Positions 1 to 5,359 of a DNA stretch of 6,838 bases are shown here, in pieces. Every line of letters starts with the position of its first letter. The stretch's first letter is position 1. A model generated the notes under the pieces. That model saw only the letters and a program-made list of their open reading frames with translations. It did no database searches and had not been told where the DNA came from. This DNA is from Frankiales bacterium (lineage in GTDB: Bacteria > Actinomycetota > Actinomycetes > Mycobacteriales > SCTD01). The position numbers and the translations under genes are program-made. The stretch lies in the NCBI GenBank assembly GCA_004299215.1, contig SCTD01000412.1, positions 1 to 6,838 on the forward strand, read 5' to 3'.

Positions 1-126
1 GGAGCGCGTCAGCAGGCGCGGTCCGAGTTGGCGCCGAGCGCGGCCGGCGGCGTCGTACCTGGCCTCTACCGTCACCGAATCAGCCGACGCCGGGCCCATG
101 TGGACCTTCCCGGCACGCTCGGCTAG
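1..126 (+). CDS. Possible 3' end of a gene preceding the integrase (uncertain)
   Basis: Frame 1 is open from the window edge to a TAG at 124-126, 20 bp before the integrase start. A small gene placed directly upstream of an integrase is often an excisionase or other DNA-binding protein of the element. The roughly 41 residues are basic (about eight Arg, e.g. YRHRISRRRAHVDL), but no family is recognised. All three + frames are open here, as expected in very GC-rich DNA, so the reading frame alone proves little. It could equally be non-coding upstream sequence of the integrase. Confidence 0.2.
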   Translation, partial: GARQQARSELAPSAAGGVVPGLYRHRISRRRAHVDLPGTLG

Positions 127-135
127 CGCGGACCG

Positions 136-141
136 AAGGAG
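136..141 (+). promoter_or_regulatory. Ribosome binding site fixing the integrase start
   Basis: AAGGAG lies 5 nt before the ATG at 147. The integrase frame stays open to the left edge, so this site is the main reason for choosing ATG 147 over an upstream start. Confidence 0.7.
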
Positions 142-146
142 TCGTC

Positions 147-1331
147 ATGGCGCACATCGAGGATCGCTGGGAGAAGGTCGTCCGCGGAGAGCGTGTCCGG
201 ACCGACCGGTACGGCAAGGGGGAACGCTGGCGGGCCCGCTACTTCGACCCCACCGGCCAGGAACGCGCCCGCACCTTCGCTCGCAAGGCCGACGCTGAGA
301 AGTTCCTGGCCGGGGTCGAGAGCGACAAGTCCCGTGGCCTCTATGTGGACCCGTCGGCGGGTCGGATCACCGTCGCCGAGTACGCGGCGATGTGGCAGGC
401 CGCGCAGGTGCACCGGCGGACCACCGAAGCGGCCTTCGACTCCCACCTGCGCAACCACATCCTGCCGCTGCTGGGGCACCGCCCGATGGGCGCCGTGACG
501 CGCTCGGAGATCCAGGGGTGGGTCAAGTCCCGGGCGGCGGTACTGGCCCCCTCGACGACCACGCTCGTGTACTCCGTGCTGCGCATGATCTTCCGCTCCG
601 CGGTCGCCGACCGGGTCATCGCCATCAGCCCCTGCGACCGCATCACCCTGCCGAAGTCCCCGCCCAAGCAGGTGGAGCCGCTGCCGGTGGACGCGGTGGC
701 GGCGCTGGCTGCGGCCGTTCCCGACCGTTACAGGGCGCTGATGGTCTGCGCCGCCGGCACGGGTCTGCGTCAAGGCGAGGTGCTCGGGCTACGTCGGGAC
801 AGGGTCGACTTCCTGCGCCGCTCGCTGACGGTCGACGGGCAGTTGGTGTTGATGCCCGGGGCGCCGCCCTACCTGGCGCCGCCCAAGACCACCGCGAGCT
901 ACCGCACGGTGCCGTTGGCCGACGTCGTCCTCGACACGCTGTCCGAGCACGTCGCGGCCTTCCCTGCGGCCGTCACCGACGATGAGCGGGGCCGCTCGGT
1001 CGAGCTGCTGTTCGCCGATGACCGCGGCAACCCGCTGGGTCGCACCTGGTTCCACCGCCGGGTCTGGACGCCCGCGGTGCGGGCTGTCGGGTTGCCGACC
1101 GGCACGCACTTCCACCAGCTCCGGCACTTCTACGCCTCGCTGCTGATCGACGGCGGAGAGAGCGTGAAGGTCGTGCAAGCCCGGCTGGGGCACGCGACCG
1201 CAGACGAAACGCTGAACACCTACTCGCACCTGTGGCCGGACACCGAGGACCGTTCGCGGACCGCCGTGGACGCCGGTCTGGCTCCGGCTCTGACGGCCCA
1301 GACACGGCCCAGGCGATCTTCGAAAGGCTAA
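147..1331 (+). CDS. int: Tyrosine-recombinase integrase of an integrated element
   Basis: This 394-residue protein should catalyse site-specific integration and excision between the element's attP and a chromosomal attB. Residues about 20-60 resemble the arm-site DNA-binding domain of phage integrases, 73-165 the SAM-like core-binding domain, and 180-365 the catalytic domain. The catalytic set is complete: R208 in GTGLRQGEVLGL, K247 in PPKTTASYRTVPL, H323 and R326 in HQLRHFYASL, H349 in LGHA, and the nucleophile Y359 in NTYSHL. Length is normal for actinobacterial phage or integrative-element integrases. The stop lies about 35 bp from a fragment matching the 3' end of rnpB, which suggests the target site. 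No frameshift or lost residue is seen, so the enzyme looks functional. Whether the element is a prophage, an integrative conjugative element or a genomic island cannot be told, because its body lies to the left. Confidence 0.95.
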   Translation: MAHIEDRWEKVVRGERVRTDRYGKGERWRARYFDPTGQERARTFARKADAEKFLAGVESDKSRGLYVDPSAGRITVAEYAAMWQAAQVHRRTTEAAFDSHLRNHILPLLGHRPMGAVTRSEIQGWVKSRAAVLAPSTTTLVYSVLRMIFRSAVADRVIAISPCDRITLPKSPPKQVEPLPVDAVAALAAAVPDRYRALMVCAAGTGLRQGEVLGLRRDRVDFLRRSLTVDGQLVLMPGAPPYLAPPKTTASYRTVPLADVVLDTLSEHVAAFPAAVTDDERGRSVELLFADDRGNPLGRTWFHRRVWTPAVRAVGLPTGTHFHQLRHFYASLLIDGGESVKVVQARLGHATADETLNTYSHLWPDTEDRSRTAVDAGLAPALTAQTRPRRSSKG

Positions 1332-1366
1332 AACCGCAGGTCAGCGGCCTAAGAACGTCCGGTTGT

Positions 1367-1397
1367 ACAGAACCCGGCTTACAGGCCGTCTCGCCCC
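1367..1397 (+). other. rnpB: rnpB 3'-end remnant, likely attachment site (attL/attR)
   Basis: The stretch beginning ACAGAACCCGGCTTACAGG carries the near-universal conserved region V of bacterial RNase P RNA. It continues as GCCGTCTCG, which fits the 3' strand of helix P1 in actinobacterial rnpB. The sequence before it (1332-1366) does not look like rnpB: the conserved block normally preceding this motif is missing. Only the last 30 or so bases of the gene are therefore present. A fragment of a conserved RNA gene's 3' end directly beside an integrase is the usual signature of integration into that gene, with the complete copy restored at the far end of the element. The rnpB match is from memory of the conserved motif, and the exact crossover point is unknown. 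Confidence 0.65.
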
Positions 1398-1427
1398 CTC
1401 ACCACCTGCAGCGATGCAGGTGGTGAG
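1398..1427. terminator. Perfect 13-bp hairpin terminator (probably that of rnpB, shared with the cupin gene)
   Basis: CTCACCACCTGCA at 1398-1410 pairs without mismatch with TGCAGGTGGTGAG at 1415-1427 around a GCGA loop. It follows directly on the rnpB 3' end and lies 23 nt past the stop of the convergent cupin gene, so it can serve both strands. Neither side has a clear T-run, which is common for actinobacterial terminators. Confidence 0.75.
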
Positions 1428-1450
1428 CTGTCGGCACCGCGATGACCGCG

Positions 1451-1876
1451 TTACGTGGGGACCGAGTCGTACTTGCGGCTCACCTCTGCGCGCGCGGTGG
1501 GATCGGTCAGGCTTCCGGGCTCGAGGCGCGAGAGCTCGAGGAACATCTGCTCGAGTCCGCCAGGCGTCCACAGGACGAGTAGCGACGCGTCCTCGGTGAC
1601 GGCTGCCAGAACGTGTCGCGTTCCACGAGGGACCATGACGAACGTTCCAGGAGCCGCCTCGAACTGCTCAGCGCCGGACTCGAACGCGAATCGTCCGCGC
1701 AGTACGTAGAAGCACTCCTCCAGACCGTTGTGCTGGTGCGGAACGGTCCACGCGCCTGGTTTCCCGCTGAACTCGGCCACCCCCAGGGCACCGCGCGTCT
1801 GCTCCGCACCGACGAGCAGCCTCATGGCCGCCACCCCGAGATCTGCGACCTCGCCCTGGCCCGGCTCGATGAACAT
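1451..1876 (-). CDS. Small single-domain cupin protein
   Basis: This 141-residue protein has one cupin beta-barrel. Motif 1 is present as G41-x5-H47-x-H49-x4-E54-x6-G61, and motif 2 as G77-x5-P83-x-G85-x2-H88. The four metal-ligand positions (H47, H49, E54, H88) are intact, so a divalent metal site is likely. Only the final Asn of motif 2 is absent. There is no signal peptide or membrane segment, so it should be cytosolic. Cupins of this size include dioxygenases, isomerases and ligand-binding proteins, and the sequence does not say which. The ATG start is preceded by a GA-rich ribosome site (AGGGGGGAG). The gene is divergent from an HxlR-type regulator, suggesting that regulator controls it. 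The substrate is unknown. Confidence 0.85.
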   Translation of the reverse strand: MFIEPGQGEVADLGVAAMRLLVGAEQTRGALGVAEFSGKPGAWTVPHQHNGLEECFYVLRGRFAFESGAEQFEAAPGTFVMVPRGTRHVLAAVTEDASLLVLWTPGGLEQMFLELSRLEPGSLTDPTARAEVSRKYDSVPT

Positions 1877-1930
1877 CGCTCCCCCCTTCGTCGCTCCGGT
1901 GCAGAGTCCCCCGGCCGCAGCGTCGGTACA

Positions 1931-1947
1931 AGTTCAGGATCTGAACT
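1931..1947. promoter_or_regulatory. Candidate operator between the divergent cupin and HxlR-type genes
   Basis: AGTTCAG-GAT-CTGAACT is a perfect 7-bp inverted repeat with a 3-nt spacer. It is unusually AT-rich for its surroundings. It lies 34 bp before the regulator's ATG and 54 bp before the cupin's ATG. HxlR-family proteins are dimeric winged-helix regulators that bind such palindromes and often regulate a divergent neighbour. That this regulator binds here is inference. Confidence 0.55.
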
Positions 1948-1981
1948 AGGCGCACGCGTCCGCTACCGCGAGACTGCTGCC

Positions 1982-2680
1982 ATGAAGTCCTACGGCCAGT
2001 ACTGCCCCGTCGCCCGGGCGAGCGAGCTGCTGGCGGAGCGGTGGACGTTGCTCCTGGTGCGGAATCTGCTCGCGGGCTGCCGCACGTTCGGCGAGCTCCG
2101 TGCCGGCGCCCCCGGCATCCCGAAGGCCCTGCTGTCCTCGCGACTGGAGTCCCTCACCCGTGCCCGGGTCGTGACGCGACGGCCACGGGCGAGCGGTCAC
2201 GGCTGGGAGTACGAGCTGACCGACAAGGGGCGCGCCCTCGAATCGGTCTGCAGGGCCCTGGGCGAATGGGGTGCCGAGTGGCTCGAGACCGAACCCCACC
2301 ACCTGGACCCGGCATACGCGGTGTGGGCCACCGCGAGGCTCGTCGACCTCAGGAAGGTCCCGCCGCCAGGCGTGACCATACGGCTGGAGCTCGCCCAAGG
2401 CTCAACGACGCGACGCTTCTGGATGCTGCTGTTCGAGCCGCGCGCTGAGGTCTGCTCCACGTCGATGGGCAGGGATGTCGACCTGGTGATGGCGACGGAC
2501 GCCGAGACGCTCGCGGACTACAACCTGCGTCGGACCACTCTCGCCGCAGCCATGCGAGCCGGGCGGCTGCGGCTCAGCGGACCGCGCGAGCTGGTCCGCT
2601 CCCTGCCATCGTGGATCGACCCGAGCCCCTACGCGTACACCGAGCGGCAGAAGGGTCCGCGCACTGACGCCGTCCGCTGA
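1982..2680 (+). CDS. HxlR-family winged-helix regulator with SCP2-like C-terminal domain
   Basis: The protein has 232 residues. Residues 6-105 match the HxlR (MarR-like) DNA-binding domain: CPVARASELLAERWTLLLVRNLL, then TFGELRAGAPGIPKALLSSRLESL as the recognition region, then a wing with YELTDKGRALE. Residues about 108-213 match the SCP2-like domain found in a subset of actinobacterial HxlR proteins, including a block ending GRLRLSGPRELVRSLPSWI, and could bind a hydrophobic ligand. Cys8 sits at the position of the conserved N-terminal Cys used for thiol or quinone sensing in some HxlR proteins such as YodB. The frame is open back to 1613, but that part is antisense to the cupin gene. ATG 1982 is chosen because family similarity starts at once after it. 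No good Shine-Dalgarno is seen, so translation may be leaderless. Likely target: the divergent cupin gene and itself. Confidence 0.88.
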   Translation: MKSYGQYCPVARASELLAERWTLLLVRNLLAGCRTFGELRAGAPGIPKALLSSRLESLTRARVVTRRPRASGHGWEYELTDKGRALESVCRALGEWGAEWLETEPHHLDPAYAVWATARLVDLRKVPPPGVTIRLELAQGSTTRRFWMLLFEPRAEVCSTSMGRDVDLVMATDAETLADYNLRRTTLAAAMRAGRLRLSGPRELVRSLPSWIDPSPYAYTERQKGPRTDAVR

Positions 2681-2682
2681 TC

Positions 2683-2698
2683 GCACCCGCCGGGGTGC
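2683..2698 (+). terminator. Candidate terminator of the HxlR-type gene
   Basis: GCACCC and GGGTGC form a perfect 6-bp stem with a GCCG loop, starting 2 nt after the regulator's stop codon. There is no T-run. A second small hairpin at 2727-2742, followed by a T-rich stretch, could act with it or instead of it. Confidence 0.4.
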
Positions 2699-2791
2699 AG
2701 TCACCGGCAGATGAGTCCGCGTCGAGCGGCGAGAGCTCGCCGAACCTCTTGTTCTGCCGCCTCCACCGCCAAGGGCGCCGACTGTCGTGCA

Positions 2792-2801
2792 CATACGTAT
2801 G
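2792..2801. promoter_or_regulatory. AT-rich perfect palindrome CATACGTATG
   Basis: This 10-bp perfect palindrome lies in an AT-rich spot within the GC-rich gap upstream of the PorA-family gene. It could be a protein-binding site. No family is assigned, and chance is possible. Confidence 0.2.
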
Positions 2802-2901
2802 GCTCTTCGCGAGGAGCCGCAGTACGAACCGGGCGAAACCGTCACCGAAGGTGCATGTCCGCGTGTCCTCATCGCCGGCACCTCCCGCCGCGACCCAGTG
2901 C

Positions 2902-2967
2902 CGAACGTCCTGGGCGCCCGCTCGGCTGCGCCGGGACGTTCGCCTCTGGAGTCCTGCCGCGGGCAGG
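2902..2967 (+). promoter_or_regulatory. Two tandem stem-loops upstream of the PorA-family gene
   Basis: The first stem-loop pairs CGAACGTCC (2902-2910) with GGACGTTCG (2934-2942). It continues inward, after a 2/1 internal loop, with GGCGC (2913-2917) and GCGCC (2928-2932), giving 14 bp closed by a 10-nt loop. The second pairs CCTGCC (2953-2958) with GGCAGG (2962-2967). Both lie 42-108 nt before the start codon. They could be a leader structure, a terminator that isolates the gene, or, for the 9-bp outer arms, a protein-binding site. No known riboswitch class is recognised. Confidence 0.4.
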
Positions 2968-2998
2968 CGCACGCTGGCTCCGTCAACGAGTCGAGCTC

Positions 2999-3004
2999 AG
3001 GTGG
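2999..3004 (+). promoter_or_regulatory. Ribosome binding site fixing the PorA-family start
   Basis: AGGTGG lies 5 nt before ATG 3010. The frame is open back to 2695 and an in-frame GTG lies at 3001, but this site and the typical signal-anchor sequence immediately after ATG 3010 favour that start. Confidence 0.6.
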
Positions 3005-3009
3005 TCGTC

Positions 3010-4062
3010 ATGCGCAGATGGATCCCTCCCGTCCTGTTCCTGCTCGGAGTGCTGCTGCTCGCGGGGGCAGCGACGCTGAGGTGGGTGATCGCCCCGAGCC
3101 TGGCCGTCCTGCCCGCCGACACCGACACGACGCGGCACTACGTCGGTACCGCGGCGGTCGCCGTCGACAAGGCCGCCCTGGCGTCGCCGGGCAGCACCCC
3201 GCTCGTGTTGAAGGACGTGCCCGTCGCGATCACGAACCGCACGCGGGTGCTGGACACCGAGGGTGACAACGCACTGGTCTCCTCCGGCAAGACCGTCGAC
3301 GTGAACGGCGCGCGGATGGTGGAGGTCGACTACCGCTACGCCGTGAACCGCTCGACGATGGTGGACGGCAGCGGCTTCTCCGACGTCGTGGAGGAGAACG
3401 GCATCACCTTCAACTGGCCCATCCGGACCGAGAAGCGGGACTACATGGGGTGGGTCCAGGACACCGGCCGACCCCTGCCGCTGATCTACGAGGGGACCGA
3501 GCGCAAGCAAGGCGTCCTCACGTACGTGTTCGAGGCGAAGACCCCGGTCGCGCACCAGATCACGGACGAGCAGGCTCTGGCGGCGCTGCCGGACTCGATC
3601 GGCAAGCTCGAGGCCGTCACGCTGCTGCCGACGCTCGGACTGGACCCGGCTCGGTCGGCCCAGCTGCAGCCGGTGCTGCTCGGGCAGCCTGACCCGATCC
3701 CCTTCGTCTACACGCTGTTCGTCGAGTCGACGTACTGGGTCGAGCCCGACAGCGGCGTCGTGATCGACGCCCGCAAGCACGAGCTCCGGACCCTCGGTGT
3801 CGCCACCGGCGACCAGATCCTGCCGGTCATTCCTGCGCTGGACATGACGTTCTCCGCGACGCCGCAGACCCTGGCCGAGGCAGCCGACGACGCACGCGAT
3901 GCGGGCGACAAGGTGTTCCTGCTCTTCGTCACGCTCCCGGCCGCGCTCGCCCTCGTCGGCGGCGTCCTGCTGGTGCTGGGCACGGGGTGGTGGGTGGCGC
4001 GGCGACGGCGGCCGACGGACCGCGTGCCGGCCCCCGAGTCGACGTACGCGACCGCCGGCTGA
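3010..4062 (+). CDS. PorA/DUF3068 family membrane protein
   Basis: This 350-residue protein belongs to the actinobacterial DUF3068 family, labelled PorA in domain databases. The biochemical role of most members is unknown, and the porin name should not be taken as proof of pore activity. It starts MRRW and has a hydrophobic segment at about residues 7-28. A long extracytoplasmic domain follows (about 30-300), rich in beta-type sequence, with family-like stretches such as GITFNWPIRTEKRDY (131-145) and YTLFVESTYWVEPDSGVVID (234-253). A second transmembrane segment (about 303-329) is followed by a basic RRRR tail in the cytoplasm. The topology is therefore N-terminal anchor or signal, outside domain, C-terminal anchor. 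Length is normal for the family. It stands alone: a long gap precedes it and a 140-bp gap follows, so no operon partner is visible. Confidence 0.88.
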   Translation: MRRWIPPVLFLLGVLLLAGAATLRWVIAPSLAVLPADTDTTRHYVGTAAVAVDKAALASPGSTPLVLKDVPVAITNRTRVLDTEGDNALVSSGKTVDVNGARMVEVDYRYAVNRSTMVDGSGFSDVVEENGITFNWPIRTEKRDYMGWVQDTGRPLPLIYEGTERKQGVLTYVFEAKTPVAHQITDEQALAALPDSIGKLEAVTLLPTLGLDPARSAQLQPVLLGQPDPIPFVYTLFVESTYWVEPDSGVVIDARKHELRTLGVATGDQILPVIPALDMTFSATPQTLAEAADDARDAGDKVFLLFVTLPAALALVGGVLLVLGTGWWVARRRRPTDRVPAPESTYATAG

Positions 4063-4176
4063 CGGCCATGGGCTGACGGCAAGGGGCACGGGCGGGACGC
4101 GCTGGCCGGTAGCGCACCGCGGGTGGACGCACCGGACGGACCCGCTCAGCGGAGGCAGGAATCCCGGTCGACACGG

Positions 4177-4190
4177 CGAACTCCTGTTCG
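4177..4190. promoter_or_regulatory. Candidate LexA (SOS) box upstream of the diguanylate cyclase
   Basis: CGAAC-TCCT-GTTCG has both perfect half-sites, at the correct 4-nt spacing, of the Gram-positive/actinobacterial LexA site CGAAC-N4-GTTCG. It ends 12 bp before the GTG start of the diguanylate cyclase gene, a position where repressor binding could block transcription. The central TCCT departs from the usual purine-N-purine-pyrimidine preference, and no clear -10/-35 is seen around it. LexA control is therefore inference. Confidence 0.5.
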
Positions 4191-4202
4191 TCGGGTCAAC
4201 GT

Positions 4203-5054
4203 GTGGGGGATGTCATCAGCGCGGCAGAGCGGGACGATCTCCGCCGCCTGGCCGGCGTGCTCGAGCTGCCCCCGCCGCCGGACACGCTCGTCGTCGCCGT
4301 GACCTGCGTGCTGACCGCAGCCGTGCGCGCCGGCGGTCTGATCAGCCTCGAGCTGCAGGCCGCCCCGCTCCCGATGCTGTCCACGCGCGTCGTCGCGACG
4401 GCCGCGCGCACGGCGCGGCTCGAGGCCTGGGTCGAGACCGCCGAGCGCTGCACCTGGCACGACGGGCTGCTGCTGATCGCCGTCGCGACGGACGGCCGGC
4501 CGGTGCGCAGGACCGTCGTCGCAGATGCCCTGAGCATCCTCGAGGAGCTCGTGGTCGGCGACCGCCGGCGCGCCGAGGCCGAGCTGCTCGCCGACCACGC
4601 GATGGACCTCGCCGGGGTCGACGCGCACACCCAGCTGGGCAACCGGCGCACCTGGCGCCGCGCGCTCGACGACGAGGCTGCCCGCGCCGTGCGCTACGAC
4701 GCGGAGACGACCGTCGCCGTGATCGACCTGGACGGGCTCAAGCGCATCAACGACACCCTGGGCCACGCCGCCGGGGACGCGCACCTGCTCAACGCGGCCC
4801 GCGCGGTGAAGGCCGCCTCGCGCAACGTCGACGTGGTCTGCCGGCTGGGCGGGGACGAGTTCGCCGTGCTCGCTCCCGAGACCGGTGCGCAGGGCGCCAG
4901 CCGGCTGGCGAGCCGGCTGCTGCACGCGCTGGGCGATGCCGGTGTCCAGGCCAGCATCGGCGTCGCCACCCGCCATGACGGCGACCTCGAGCAGGCCTGG
5001 CGCGACGCGGACAGCGACATGTACGAGCACAAGCGCCGCCGCACGCTCGTGTAG
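4203..5054 (+). CDS. Diguanylate cyclase (GGDEF domain) with an unassigned N-terminal domain
   Basis: This 283-residue protein is predicted to make cyclic di-GMP from two GTP. The GGDEF domain runs from about 138 to 283. It has the entry motif DAHTQLGNRR (140-149), metal-binding D175 within IDLDGLKRINDTLGH, an intact GGDEF at 216-220, and SIGVA at 251-255. An allosteric inhibition site R207-N-V-D210 lies exactly five residues before GGDEF, so product feedback is likely. Residues 1-130 form a domain I cannot assign. It has a mildly hydrophobic stretch at 28-50 but no convincing membrane helix, so the protein is probably cytosolic, with a sensor or dimerisation part in front. The start is a GTG with only a weak ribosome site. 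A good GGAGG lies far upstream at 4151-4155 with no start codon near it, so the start is the least certain part. A LexA-box-like sequence precedes the gene. Confidence 0.88.
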   Translation: MGDVISAAERDDLRRLAGVLELPPPPDTLVVAVTCVLTAAVRAGGLISLELQAAPLPMLSTRVVATAARTARLEAWVETAERCTWHDGLLLIAVATDGRPVRRTVVADALSILEELVVGDRRRAEAELLADHAMDLAGVDAHTQLGNRRTWRRALDDEAARAVRYDAETTVAVIDLDGLKRINDTLGHAAGDAHLLNAARAVKAASRNVDVVCRLGGDEFAVLAPETGAQGASRLASRLLHALGDAGVQASIGVATRHDGDLEQAWRDADSDMYEHKRRRTLV

Positions 5055-5055
5055 C

Positions 5056-5322
5056 TCAGGCGAGCGACAGGAAGAGCTTCTCCAGCTTGGCGGTGTCGAT
5101 CTCGACCTGCTCCGCGTCGTCGGCGGTCAGGCACTGGCGCAGCCCGCTGGCGACGATGCTGAAGCCGGCCTTGTCCAGCGCGCGCGACACCGCCGCGAGC
5201 TGCGTCACGACGTCCTCGCACTCCCGCCCGCTCTCGAGCATGCGGATCACGCCGGCGATCTGGCCCTCTGCGCGGCGGAGGCGGTTGACGGCGATCCTCA
5301 CCGCGTCCTGGTCGAGCTGCAC
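5056..5322 (-). CDS. CsoR-family repressor, CstR-like (likely persulfide sensor)
   Basis: This 88-residue protein is an all-helical repressor of the CsoR/RcnR/FrmR family (DUF156), e.g. RLRRAEGQIAGVIRMLE at 14-30. Copper-sensing CsoR binds Cu(I) with Cys-His-Cys, where the His lies 25 residues after the first Cys and 4 before the second. Here C35 and C64 are kept but the His position is Gly60. Loss of that His is the mark of CstR, which forms di- or polysulfide links between the two Cys and lets go of DNA. The gene lies 37 nt downstream of, and co-oriented with, a persulfide-dioxygenase-like rhodanese fusion, which supports the same reading. It starts with GTG behind a GAGGAG site. A formaldehyde or other metal sensor is less likely. 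It ends 1 nt from the convergent diguanylate cyclase gene. Confidence 0.85.
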   Translation of the reverse strand: MQLDQDAVRIAVNRLRRAEGQIAGVIRMLESGRECEDVVTQLAAVSRALDKAGFSIVASGLRQCLTADDAEQVEIDTAKLEKLFLSLA

Positions 5323-5327
5323 GTCGT

Positions 5328-5333
5328 CTCCTC
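5328..5333 (-). promoter_or_regulatory. Ribosome binding site for the CstR-like gene (GTG start)
   Basis: On the - strand GAGGAG lies 5 nt before the GTG at 5322-5320, supporting this non-ATG start. It falls in the 37-nt gap after the upstream gene, which has no visible terminator, so both genes are probably on one transcript. Confidence 0.7.
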
Positions 5334-5359
5334 GGGGTCGGCTCCTGCGTGGATCGGGA

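Larger units (their letters stand above)
2681..3009. other. 329-bp intergenic region, hairpin-rich, no convincing gene
   Basis: Open frames exist on both strands, but none has a ribosome site, recognisable protein features or a clear boundary. Possible hairpins are spread through the region: 2683-2698, 2727-2742 (CGGCGA/TCGCCG followed by T-rich AACCTCTTGTTCT), 2801-2818 (GGCTCTT/AGGAGCC, one wobble, CGCG loop), 2902-2942 and 2953-2967. GC-rich DNA forms short hairpins by chance, so only 2683-2698 and 2902-2942 are taken as likely meaningful. The promoter of the PorA-family gene should lie here, but no clear -35/-10 pair can be named. Confidence 0.5.

Noticed and set aside
1332..1366. CCGC-N6-GCGG followed by TTTT when read on the - strand, as a second terminator.
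   Set aside because: The stem is only 4 bp, and no gene reading in that direction needs it: the cupin gene already has the strong hairpin at 1398-1427.
1613..1981. The regulator frame is open 369 bp upstream of ATG 1982, giving a possible 355-residue protein.
   Set aside because: This part lies antisense to the well-supported cupin gene, has no family similarity, and would read through the divergent promoter region.
2708..2734. CAGATGAGTCCGC resembles the start of a hammerhead ribozyme core (CUGAUGA plus stem II).
   Set aside because: The core has A where U is required, and the second core segment reads GAGA rather than GAAA. No cleavage triplet with closing stems is found.
2823..2870. Sequence ACCGGGCGAAACCGTCACC checked as part of a riboswitch (cobalamin or c-di-AMP type).
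   Set aside because: The required conserved boxes and the surrounding stems are missing.
2402..2986. Long open frames on the - strand over the regulator's 3' end and the following gap.
   Set aside because: Their composition is typical of GC-rich antisense frames. There is no recognisable domain, and the overlap with a real gene is large.
2695..3009. N-terminal extension of the PorA-family protein (up to 455 residues).
   Set aside because: The extra residues are low-complexity, rich in Arg, Ser and Ala, with no domain. ATG 3010 has a ribosome site and starts directly into the N-terminal membrane segment expected of the family.
4057..4080. Direct repeat GGCTGACGGC (4057-4066 and 4071-4080) at the end of the PorA-family gene.
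   Set aside because: It is a single 10-bp duplication, probably replication slippage. No element or site can be tied to it.
4099..4115. GCGCT/AGCGC hairpin with a 7-nt loop, as a terminator of the PorA-family gene.
   Set aside because: A 5-bp stem with a long loop and no T-run is within chance for this base composition.
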